Shown: positions 25,869 through 33,621 of the stretch, piece by piece | Position numbering within the stretch: the first letter of the stretch is position 1 | How the letters are laid out: the number at the start of each line of letters is the position of its first letter | Assembly: GCA_021298555.1 (NCBI GenBank) | Contig: JAJTGE010000022.1 | Span: forward strand, 1-61,963 | Direction of reading: 5' to 3' | Length of the DNA: 61,963 bases | From: Oxalobacteraceae bacterium | GTDB taxonomy: Bacteria > Pseudomonadota > Gammaproteobacteria > Burkholderiales > Burkholderiaceae_D | The notes under the pieces: generated by a model | Seen by the model: the letters and a program-made list of their open reading frames with translations, nothing else | What the model was told of the DNA's origin: nothing | The model's database searches: none | Made by a program: the position numbers and the translations under genes

Positions 25869-28556
25869 TCAAAGCGACGTAGAGATAGGTTTGTCCAGAT
25901 TAAGTTCCAGCTTAGCAGCGATCTCTCGCATTTCGTCGGGTGATTTTTTGTCGCCATACACTTCTACCAAGGCTGTGTACGCAATCCATTTGGCGTCAAC
26001 CTCAAAAAAATCGCGTAGGCTAGCCCGCGTATCGCTGCGACCAAAACCATCGGTACCCAGTGTGACGTAATGTGCGGGTATGTAGGCACGTATGCTCTCA
26101 GGTACAGCACGCACATAGTCTGATACGGCAATCACAGGTGCTTGGTTGCCCGACAATTGCTGCGTAACCCATGCAGGTTGTGCATCATGCTGCATACGTC
26201 GCGTACGTTCACAAGCAATGCCGTCGCGTGCGAGTTCTGAAAAACTTGTCACGCTCCACACTTCAGTGTTTATTGAAAAAATACCTTCGAGCAGATCCGC
26301 AGCAGCAATCGCTTCTTTTAACAGTGGTCCAGCACCTAATAACCTTACTTGTGGCTCCTCTGATGTAGACACGCAATGCATACCGCGCACTATGCCTGCA
26401 CGTGCTGATTCTGGCATGCTGGGCTGAGCTTCGTTTTCATTCGTGACGGTCACGTAATAAAAGACATCTTCATTATTGGTTAGCATGCGCCGCATACCTT
26501 CATCCACTATGACTGCAAGTTCATATGCGAATGCTGGATCATATGAAATGCAATTAGGTATGGTGGCTGCAACCAGATGACTACTGCCATCTTGATGCTG
26601 TAATCCTTCGCCGCCTAGCGTGGTACGTCCGGATGTGGCACCGATTAAAAAACCACGCGCACGTTGGTCAGCAGCAGCCCAGATCAGATCGCCTATGCGC
26701 TGAAATCCAAACATTGAGTAATAGATATAAAACGGGAGCATGGGTAAGCCATGTACAGAGTAGCTCGTTGCTGCCGCAGTCCACGATGAAATGGCGCCGG
26801 CTTCGGTAATGCCTTCTTCCAGAATTTGTCCGTCTGTCGCTTCCCGGTAATACAAAATAGAACCAATATCTTCGGGTTGATACAGTTGACCCTGGGCTGA
26901 ATAAATACCCACTTGGCGAAACAAATTCGCCATGCCAAAGGTGCGAGCTTCGTCAGCCACGATGGGAACCACATGCTTGCCAAGTTCTGCGTCCTTGAGC
27001 AAATTACCCATCATGCGAACTAATGCCATGGTGGTCGACATTTCTTTGCCGTTCGCATCCAATGCGAATTGTGCATGGCTTGCGATATCGGGAACGGTAA
27101 GCCTAGCGGGTTGTTTTTCGCGCTGTGGAACATAGCCGCCGAGTTGCTGACGTCGTTCTTGCAGATGGCGCATTTCTGCACTATCAGGGGAGGGTTTATA
27201 GAATTCCAGTTTTTCTATCTGATCTTCAGTGAGCGGCAGTTTGAATCGATCACGAAATTCTAGTAAGTCGTGCAGCTCCAGTTTTTTCTGTTGATGTGTG
27301 GTCATTTTCCCCTGACCTGCTGCGCCCATGCCGAAGCCTTTTTTGGTTTGAGCCAAAATCACTGTAGGTCGACCATTATGGTTAGCTGCTGCATGATAGG
27401 CGGCGTAAATTTTGCGCATATCATGACCACCACGCTTTAGCCTGTCGATTTCATCGTCAGTGAGCGTCTCACCTATAGCTTTGAGTACAGGATTTTGACC
27501 AAAAAAATGCTCGCGATTAAACGCACCATCATTTGCCGCAAAGGTTTGCAACTGACCATCAACAGTACGGTTTAATGCATCGACTAATTCTCCGGTGTGA
27601 TCGCGCGCAAGCAACTTATCCCAATCAGAACCCCACAATAATTTGATGACATTCCAACCTGCGCCACCAAATAGCGTTTCGAGTTCATCGACAATATGGC
27701 CGTTACCGCGCACTGGGCCGTCGAGTCGTTGTAAATTACAGTTGATAACAAAAACTAAGTTATCGAGTTTTTCACGTGAGGCCAGCGATAAAGCTGCTAA
27801 TGATTCAGGTTCATCCATTTCACCATCACCAAACACTCCCCATACCTTGCGAGGTTGCGCAGCCATTAGTCCGCGGTGCTCCAGATAGCGCATAAAGCGT
27901 GCTTGATAGATCGCGCTAATAGGCCCCAGACCCATAGATCCGGTAGGGAATTGCCAAAAGTCGGGCATGAGCCAGGGGTGCGGATACGACGACAATCCCT
28001 GTATGCCGCGCTGTTTAGCTTGTATTTCTTGACGGTAGTGCGAGAGGTTGTCTTCGCTCAGACGTCCTTCCAGAAAAGCACGTGCATAAATGCCAGGTGC
28101 TGAGTGCGGCTGAAAGTAAATTAAATCACCGCCGAAATCAGCGGTGCGTGCTCGGAAAAAATGATTAAAGCCGACTTCAAATAAATCGGCCGCTGAGGCG
28201 TAGCTGGCAATGTGTCCGCCTAGTTCGCCATAGGCGCGATTGGCGCGTACCACCATAGCCAGCGCATTCCAGCGCAGGATGCTGGCAATACGCTCTTCGA
28301 GATTGACGGCATCGGAGCCCCCTGGATACGCGGGTTCATCGGTGGCGCGTATGGTGTTGACGTAGGGCGTAATGCGAGCATCGCGCCAATTGAGTCCCGC
28401 ATCGCGTGCAGCAGCGGAGAGCTTAGAGAGCAAAAAGCGCGCACGCTCTGGACCAGCGCTAGCCAGCACAGACTGCAGCGAGTCTATCCATTCAGCGGTT
28501 TCTTGTTCGTCGATATCGGTGTGTCGGACCAAATGGTCGGGAGTACTCATGTCCAT
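25869..28556 (-). CDS. aceE: Pyruvate dehydrogenase E1-type 2-oxoacid dehydrogenase (AceE/MdeB family)
   Basis: About 895 residues, homodimeric E1 of a 2-oxoacid dehydrogenase complex. The thiamine-diphosphate motif GDGEMDEPESL through NCNLQRLDGPVRGNG is intact, and FGRSDTRASLRDFFEVDA near the C-terminus is typical. No aceF or lpd follows: downstream is a terminator and a converging gene. Divergent to it is an Lrp-family gene. That pairing recalls Pseudomonas mdeR/mdeB, where the AceE-like MdeB is linked to 2-oxobutyrate from methionine breakdown. So it may be a second E1 and not the main pyruvate enzyme. Start is one of two ATGs at 28556/28550. Confidence 0.85.
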   Translation of the reverse strand: MDMSTPDHLVRHTDIDEQETAEWIDSLQSVLASAGPERARFLLSKLSAAARDAGLNWRDARITPYVNTIRATDEPAYPGGSDAVNLEERIASILRWNALAMVVRANRAYGELGGHIASYASAADLFEVGFNHFFRARTADFGGDLIYFQPHSAPGIYARAFLEGRLSEDNLSHYRQEIQAKQRGIQGLSSYPHPWLMPDFWQFPTGSMGLGPISAIYQARFMRYLEHRGLMAAQPRKVWGVFGDGEMDEPESLAALSLASREKLDNLVFVINCNLQRLDGPVRGNGHIVDELETLFGGAGWNVIKLLWGSDWDKLLARDHTGELVDALNRTVDGQLQTFAANDGAFNREHFFGQNPVLKAIGETLTDDEIDRLKRGGHDMRKIYAAYHAAANHNGRPTVILAQTKKGFGMGAAGQGKMTTHQQKKLELHDLLEFRDRFKLPLTEDQIEKLEFYKPSPDSAEMRHLQERRQQLGGYVPQREKQPARLTVPDIASHAQFALDANGKEMSTTMALVRMMGNLLKDAELGKHVVPIVADEARTFGMANLFRQVGIYSAQGQLYQPEDIGSILYYREATDGQILEEGITEAGAISSWTAAATSYSVHGLPMLPFYIYYSMFGFQRIGDLIWAAADQRARGFLIGATSGRTTLGGEGLQHQDGSSHLVAATIPNCISYDPAFAYELAVIVDEGMRRMLTNNEDVFYYVTVTNENEAQPSMPESARAGIVRGMHCVSTSEEPQVRLLGAGPLLKEAIAAADLLEGIFSINTEVWSVTSFSELARDGIACERTRRMQHDAQPAWVTQQLSGNQAPVIAVSDYVRAVPESIRAYIPAHYVTLGTDGFGRSDTRASLRDFFEVDAKWIAYTALVEVYGDKKSPDEMREIAAKLELNLDKPISTSL

Positions 28557-28690
28557 GGCAATCAAAAAAGAAGAGTGTTTGATGCCATTAAGTTATGCTA
28601 TTTCCCCCAGCAGGTGCTGCTGAAAAATTCGCAATATTCACTTAATGCAGCATAAAATACTGATTAATTGGATTTAATAGGATATTAATA

Positions 28691-29167
28691 ATGGTAAATC
28701 TTGATATTACAGATCTTAAAATATTGACATGCTTGCAGCAGGACGCCAGCCTAACCAACGTGGAGCTAGCCGCTAAAGTCAGCCTCTCGCCGTCTCCCAC
28801 CTTGGCGCGCGTCAAAAAACTCGAAGCCGACGGCGTCATCTCCAATTACGTTGCATTGGTTGATCCGCATGCCTTGGGTTTAAAGGTCAATGTGTTTGTA
28901 CGTGTGTCACTAGAAAAGCAAGAGGCCGCTGCTCTTGAGCGTTTTGAAAAAGCGGTGAGTCATTTCGATGAAGTGATGGAGGTTTATCTGATGACGGGTG
29001 ATGAAGATTATTTGCTGCGTATTGTGGTGCCGGATTTACAGGCTTTAGAGCGCTTCATACTCGATAACCTAACCCGTATATCGGGTATTAAAAACATCAA
29101 ATCCAGCTTTGCATTAAAACAGGTGAAATACAAAACAGCGCTTCCTATCAGTGGTCAGGTGCGATAA
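28691..29167 (+). CDS. Lrp/AsnC-family transcriptional regulator
   Basis: A 158-residue regulator with an N-terminal winged helix (ITDLKILTCLQQDASLTNVELAAKVSLSPSPTLARVKKLEADG) and a C-terminal RAM/ACT-like effector domain (EVMEVYLMTGDEDYLLRIVVPDLQALERF). Such proteins sense amino acids and often control a divergent gene. The AceE-like gene starts about 130 bases away on the other strand, so that is the likely target. Autoregulation is usual. The intergenic stretch is AT-rich. Confidence 0.9.
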   Translation: MVNLDITDLKILTCLQQDASLTNVELAAKVSLSPSPTLARVKKLEADGVISNYVALVDPHALGLKVNVFVRVSLEKQEAAALERFEKAVSHFDEVMEVYLMTGDEDYLLRIVVPDLQALERFILDNLTRISGIKNIKSSFALKQVKYKTALPISGQVR

Positions 29168-29501
29168 CCCTGTTAAACAGGGCTGATCGTTATGCCGTTG
29201 TTTGAACGCAGATAGTCGATACTAAACGCGCGATCTATACACACCGTCTATTCAACTTAGTACTATCAAAACGCAATAGTAGTAGCCAATGCAGTTACCA
29301 ATCCATGAGTGCATGATTCGTCATCAGCTTGTCAGCGCTGTTGTGAATTTTCTACTTCTATACAAAGCTGCAACCCCTTCCTAGTGCACTGTTTATACAG
29401 CCGAGATCGTTTTTCTAACGGAGGTTTGTCTATTGTATGTGACGGATAGATCGTATCTGTCGAAAGCGTGCAGACCGTAAGAAATACAGCGTAAGGGGAA
29501 C
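29168..29501. other. Intergenic region upstream of putative effector operon
   Basis: About 334 bases with no gene. It carries the element GTGCACTGTTTATACAGC (29384-29401), which recurs upstream of the SopB-like gene, and a good ribosome binding site (AAGGGG) just before the chaperone gene. Confidence 0.55.
29384..29401 (+). promoter_or_regulatory. Shared upstream element, copy 1
   Basis: GTGCACTGTTTATACAGC, about 100 bases before the CesT-like gene. A near-identical 19-base copy lies at 38450-38468 upstream of the SopB-like gene. It contains a small dyad CTGT-TTAT-ACAG. Likely a regulator site for type III cargo genes; the protein is unknown. Confidence 0.5.
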
Positions 29502-29996
29502 ATGATGTCGTCTGTTTACATACATGATGCGCAGGAAGTAGTGAATCAATGGCTCAATGGTTTGGGAGAAAACCGAGGCGCTCTGACGTTAGATCATCAA
29601 GGACACTGTTTTTTAGTGTCTGACAACGAAGTGGGCTTAGTTATTTCTTGTGGCAAGGAAAGTCAGCAGGTTGTGGTTATGACGCACCTTTTGAACGTAC
29701 CCATACCGCTGAGTGCCCGCCTCTACGAGGAGCTGCTGGCAGTGAATATCAATGTGGAATACACCGCAGGTGCCCAACTTTGTTTTGATAAAAAGACGCG
29801 CACGATAGGGCTGTTAGTCGCCAGAGAGATTAATTCATTGGATGAAATCTCATTTCGCAACCTACTGACTAATTTCAAGAATAAGGCGCTGGAAATAAGA
29901 GAATTGTTAGAAGCGCTGTTGTATGACGCACCGGCCTTAGCATCAGGTATGCAGCCTGCAGATCGCTCGTCGGGCGCTTACTCCTATCATCGATAA
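29502..29996 (+). CDS. CesT-family type III secretion chaperone (putative)
   Basis: A 164-residue small acidic protein. Size, composition and pattern match class I type III chaperones: an N-terminal helix (AQEVVNQWLNGLGE), strands (GALTLDHQGHCFLVS, VGLVISCGK), a mid helix with a conserved hydrophobic pattern (PLSARLYEELLAVN) and later LCFDKKTRTIGLLV. These dimers bind the N-terminal region of an effector before export. The next gene, 11 bases on, encodes the likely client. ATG 29505 is an alternative start with better spacing to AAGGGG. Confidence 0.7.
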   Translation: MMSSVYIHDAQEVVNQWLNGLGENRGALTLDHQGHCFLVSDNEVGLVISCGKESQQVVVMTHLLNVPIPLSARLYEELLAVNINVEYTAGAQLCFDKKTRTIGLLVAREINSLDEISFRNLLTNFKNKALEIRELLEALLYDAPALASGMQPADRSSGAYSYHR

Positions 29997-30007
29997 AGGG
30001 AGGACGC

Positions 30008-30958
30008 GTGAATCCAATCTCAGGTGTTAGAACGCAAATCACTACGGACGTAGGAATCACCCCGGCCGCTCAGGACGTCAAAAATACAGCATTTCGTGCC
30101 GCATCCGACGTATCGTTATTTTTTCAATCTGCGATAGAACAGATAGGCTCAAAAATCAGTGCATTGAGTGCGCCTGTAGCCCATGTTAGTCAGTTCGCAC
30201 CACCAGCGGCGACTACGAATGCAGCTCCACTAGTGCACTCACAACAGGTACAAAATCCTGTCAATGTAAGGGATTATGGCAAGCCTCACCCTAATGTACG
30301 TTTTGCTGCAGGTGTGAATTCTCAAGAAAAATTTAATGAGGTAACCGACATCGGTTTGCCCAACGGAACAGCAACGACATGGGAGCAGCATAATCAAGCC
30401 AAAGTCGCACGTCCCGATCCGACAAGCTACTTAGATCCCACCTACATTGAGCAGCACCTTAGTTTGTTTGATCAGGGTGCCGTGTCATTCATTACCCCTC
30501 CGGGGCTCGAAAAATTTACTGTCGGCTTCAATCAATCTGTTTTTCATGGAAGGCAAGAAGGCTTGTTTGTATTACCCGCAACGTGGGCAAAAGAGATGAT
30601 TGCAGAGGCGCGATCGGATCCAGCTGTGACTGGTCAACAGCAAGGAACAGCGGAGTGGCGCCATGAACTTCTAAAAGTAGTTGAGCAAAAAATGGGAATT
30701 CCTGCTGGCTGCTGGAGTAGCCAAAGTACTAAACTGCTGGCTGTGTTTATAGAGAATCCGCGTGACCTCAATTTACGCTTAGTAAACGGTCGCGAGCAAG
30801 GAGCAAACGTTGAATGGCGGCCGGGTGGCTACACTTTGGGTGGCGTGCCCGAAGCAATGCTTGATAAGGTGCCGTTGGATCAAGGTATGGGCATACCCTT
30901 TCAAGCTCTGGAAGAAGTATTAGACGATCGTTTATTTAGTCTCGAAAGGATAAGTTGA
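30008..30958 (+). CDS. Putative type III effector with a toxin-like C-terminal domain
   Basis: A 316-residue protein starting at GTG 30008 behind GGGAGG. The first 100 residues are Ser/Thr/Ala/Pro-rich and probably disordered, as in secreted effectors. The rest (about 130-310) looks like one globular domain, with SYLDPTYIEQHLSLFDQGAVSF, FVLPATWAKEMI, and DLNLRLVNGREQGANVEWRPGG. I recall similar NG-x-E-x-GAN-x-x-W-x-PGG segments in polymorphic-toxin C-termini, but this is memory, not a search, and I do not name an activity. The CesT-like gene before it and a 78-residue gene after it support a secreted cargo. Confidence 0.55.
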   Translation: MNPISGVRTQITTDVGITPAAQDVKNTAFRAASDVSLFFQSAIEQIGSKISALSAPVAHVSQFAPPAATTNAAPLVHSQQVQNPVNVRDYGKPHPNVRFAAGVNSQEKFNEVTDIGLPNGTATTWEQHNQAKVARPDPTSYLDPTYIEQHLSLFDQGAVSFITPPGLEKFTVGFNQSVFHGRQEGLFVLPATWAKEMIAEARSDPAVTGQQQGTAEWRHELLKVVEQKMGIPAGCWSSQSTKLLAVFIENPRDLNLRLVNGREQGANVEWRPGGYTLGGVPEAMLDKVPLDQGMGIPFQALEEVLDDRLFSLERIS

Positions 30959-30959
30959 T

Positions 30960-31196
30960 ATGAGACCTGAAATCGTGAAGTACGAAGCAGGCAGATATGC
31001 GCTACTTAAAATAAATGATCATTTTTATGCAAGTGTGGTTTGTGGAAGTTCTGCAGGCTATACGTTGAATATTCCAATTACGGTTGAACAAGCTGATGAT
31101 GTCATGAATGACGATGCCTTACTCGAGCAATTAGTGAGTGAAATCGCGTTTGCTCCTAAGCGCTACCTGGCGCAACACGTTAATTTTGACAGCTAG
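30960..31196 (+). CDS. Small acidic protein, possible immunity or accessory partner
   Basis: 78 residues, acidic, starting two bases after the effector stop with AAAGGA upstream. No family is recognised. Pattern YALLKINDHFYASVVCGSSAGYTLNIPIT suggests a small alpha/beta fold. Tight linkage to the putative effector suggests an immunity protein or a second chaperone. Confidence 0.5.
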   Translation: MRPEIVKYEAGRYALLKINDHFYASVVCGSSAGYTLNIPITVEQADDVMNDDALLEQLVSEIAFAPKRYLAQHVNFDS

Positions 31197-31202
31197 TTTT
31201 GG

Positions 31203-31235
31203 AGAGCTCATTACAATAAGCACGAGATGAGCTCT
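31203..31235 (+). other. Stem-loop after the effector operon
   Basis: Perfect 9-bp stem AGAGCTCAT / ATGAGCTCT, 15-base loop, starting just after the stop of the 78-residue gene. No T-run follows, so it is either a weak terminator or a 3' stabilising hairpin. Confidence 0.45.
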
Positions 31236-31481
31236 GCCTTAAAAACACGTGCTCAGCCATGCAGGTTTGATCTGTAACTCTGACATTAAAAAATATCAAA
31301 CTCAGCTTTGTAATCACACAGCGGAACTACAAAATCACCTTGCACTCGTAGTTCTCATTTGCGTTGACGCAGGAGGTCATAGCAAATCTTTGCATTGCGC
31401 TATGAAAGTTGTGGAGTCTCAATGACGCTGAAGTCCATGTGGCGAGAATCGCTATGACTTCAAAACTCATTCGAGGACTCT

Positions 31482-31781
31482 ATGGAACATGAAAATATGC
31501 AGGCGAAACAACACTACGATCCGGATCGTTTGTTGGCATCGTTAATTAGCAAACTTAATCTTAAAAACGATGCAGCTCTTTCGCGCGCACTTGAAGTCTC
31601 ACCACCTGTCATAAGCAAAATACGGCATCGACGTCTTCCTGTGACGGCATCGCTGCTGATTCGCATGCACGAGGTGAGTGCGTTGTCGATTGCCGAGTTA
31701 CGTCATTTAATGGGTGACAGACGCGGTAAATTTAGAATCAGCGATAAGCATTTCAAACCCAAGATCAGCTCATCGCATTGA
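31482..31781 (+). CDS. Short XRE-like HTH DNA-binding protein
   Basis: A 99-residue protein. The helix-turn-helix is LKNDAALSRALEVSPPVISKIRHRRLPV (about residues 25-52), followed by TASLLIRMHEVSALSIAELRHLMGDRR. I associate this form with Burkholderiales, especially Oxalobacteraceae. It is probably a small transcription factor. Its end overlaps the 3' end of mobA on the other strand by 17 bases. It follows the putative effector operon by 285 bases and need not be related to it. Confidence 0.75.
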   Translation: MEHENMQAKQHYDPDRLLASLISKLNLKNDAALSRALEVSPPVISKIRHRRLPVTASLLIRMHEVSALSIAELRHLMGDRRGKFRISDKHFKPKISSSH

Positions 31782-32367
31782 TCGCAGACAGATCATCAGG
31801 TGTGTTGATATTTACAAATGCGGCTCTGTCATCGAAGAGCACCTGCGCATGATCAAGGCTTAGCAGCCAAGCGATAACTTTTCGCTCACCTTTGTTAAGG
31901 TAATCGTTAAGATGAACGAGGGTGTCGCGCCTTAGCAGACAGAATACCGGATGATGTTCTGTCTGATTCTCATTCATGGTGACTGCGTAAGCTGCTTGAG
32001 CCCCCGAAGAAATCAATGCCTCACTTAAACGGCTGGCCAAGTTGGTGGGTAGATTAGGGCAATCACACGGCACGCTTAATAGGTAGGGAGTGGTGCATTG
32101 ATTTAATCCTGCGTGCAAGCCCGCCAGTGGGCCCGCATATCCGCTAATCACATCCGATAGTAAGGGCAAGCCAAATACTATGTAGTCGTCTAGATGACGA
32201 TTGGCGCTAATGAACAAGGGACCAACTTGCGGTTGAAGGCGTTCTATGACGTGCCGAACCATGGGGCGGCCACCTAGCAGTTGTAAGCCTTTATCACGAC
32301 CACCCATGCGCGTGCTTAATCCGCCGGCAAGGATGAGTCCACTGATATCGCTAACAGGGCAGTTCAT
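31765..32367 (-). CDS. mobA: Molybdenum cofactor guanylyltransferase MobA
   Basis: A 200-residue cytosolic nucleotidyltransferase that adds GMP to molybdopterin. N-terminal signature LILAGGLSTRMGGRDKGLQLLGGRPM with the conserved Arg and Lys is intact, and VPCDCPNLPTNLASRL carries the metal-binding Asp region. Length is usual. It lies 27 bases after the ModE-like regulator gene on the same strand, so both are probably co-transcribed. Its product would serve bis-MGD enzymes such as formate dehydrogenases; the CO dehydrogenase at 54 kb uses the cytidine form made by MocA. Confidence 0.92.
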   Translation of the reverse strand: MNCPVSDISGLILAGGLSTRMGGRDKGLQLLGGRPMVRHVIERLQPQVGPLFISANRHLDDYIVFGLPLLSDVISGYAGPLAGLHAGLNQCTTPYLLSVPCDCPNLPTNLASRLSEALISSGAQAAYAVTMNENQTEHHPVFCLLRRDTLVHLNDYLNKGERKVIAWLLSLDHAQVLFDDRAAFVNINTPDDLSAINAMS

Positions 32368-32394
32368 ACCGTGCTCATGACATTTGTTTTACGA

Positions 32395-33462
32395 CTAAGC
32401 AAAGGCTTCACTCAAGGTGAGGATTTCACCCGTGTGTGTCGCGTTATAGCCGGGGAGTTGATTGACGACCTGACGAAAGCTTGGTGAACGTAAAACCGCA
32501 ATCAGCAGCTTCACTGTGGGTTGATGTAGTACTTCTGCATTGACGGCAAAGAAGTAACGCTCGCTTACCAAAGGTATGAAATCAAGTTTGAAACGCACTG
32601 CTGCTGTTTGCACACCAAAGCCGACATCGGCCATGCCGCTTGCAATAAATGCTGCAACGGCAGAATGCGTAAATTCAGTATTTTCGAAACCAGTGATTTG
32701 TGTCGGTGAGAGCCCAACTCGCTGCATCATGAGCTCTAGCAGCATGCGTGTGCCCGAGCCAGCTTGTCGATTGACGAAGCGTACATCACTACGCGACAAG
32801 TCATTAATGCTCTGTATGTTAAGTGGGTTGCCAGGATTAACAAACAAGCCTTGCGAGCGCACAGCCAAGTGAATCAGTTGATGTGTTTTTGGATCTAACC
32901 ATCGCCTGTAGCGTTCCATGGCGGGAATTTCAAAGTCACCCAAGGGCACATGAAATCCGGCTAAGTCGCATTCGCCGCGCGAGAGAGAGGCTACTGCATC
33001 ACTGCTATTGCGATATCTCAGATCGATGGATAAACCCGATTCACCCGCTTGTTTGAGAAATGCAGCCACCGCAAATCCATGGCTGGCATCCAGACGTATC
33101 ATTGATCCGAGACTTCCCACTGTTTTACCAAGCTCGGTCTCCAGTTCAGAAGCCAAGCTGTCCAGGGTAGGCGAAAGTCGGGCGGTGACGCGGCGATCGG
33201 CCCAGATTAGTTTTTCTGCCAGAGCCGAGAGTTGGGTACCCCGACCACGCCCCGTTTGCATCAAGCTATAACCAAATAAAGCTTCCGCATCGCGCAGCAG
33301 GCCCCAAGCATATCGGTAGGACAGTCCCACGGTCTGAGCCGCACGGGCAATGGAGCCGGTTTCTTCGATGGCACGCAGCAGCGACAAAAGCACCGCTGTA
33401 TCAAGCGCTTTACCTTCGTCGCGCTTGATTTCCCAATGAGGGTTGATCTTAACCTTGAACAT
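32395..33462 (-). CDS. ModE-like regulator with periplasmic-binding-protein-like effector domain
   Basis: A 355-residue regulator. The N-terminal ModE-like winged helix is LLSLLRAIEETGSIARAAQTVGLSYRYAWGLLRDAEALFG with TGRGRGTQLSALAEKL. The C-terminal part (about 120-340) is a PBP-like domain (VGSLGSMIRLDASHGFAVAAFLK, RFVNRQAGSGTRMLLELMM) instead of the usual molbindin repeats. Such proteins respond to molybdate/tungstate or small oxyanions and control molybdoenzyme genes. It is divergent from the oxalate/formate antiporter and followed by mobA. ATG 33462 is chosen because the domain begins there; longer in-frame sequence is unlike the family. Confidence 0.82.
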   Translation of the reverse strand: MFKVKINPHWEIKRDEGKALDTAVLLSLLRAIEETGSIARAAQTVGLSYRYAWGLLRDAEALFGYSLMQTGRGRGTQLSALAEKLIWADRRVTARLSPTLDSLASELETELGKTVGSLGSMIRLDASHGFAVAAFLKQAGESGLSIDLRYRNSSDAVASLSRGECDLAGFHVPLGDFEIPAMERYRRWLDPKTHQLIHLAVRSQGLFVNPGNPLNIQSINDLSRSDVRFVNRQAGSGTRMLLELMMQRVGLSPTQITGFENTEFTHSAVAAFIASGMADVGFGVQTAAVRFKLDFIPLVSERYFFAVNAEVLHQPTVKLLIAVLRSPSFRQVVNQLPGYNATHTGEILTLSEAFA

Positions 33463-33621
33463 TATGATAAGTTTTGCATATTGCGGATTAGAATAGGCAG
33501 TGCTAGCTTCCGCGCTGGGTAAGAATAACAATGTAGCAGACTGACTTGCGCAAGTGCAGGGCAGACCTGTAAAAAAAATCATATATAGGCCGCAGTTATA
33601 GGGCAGACCTCTGGAGGAGAT

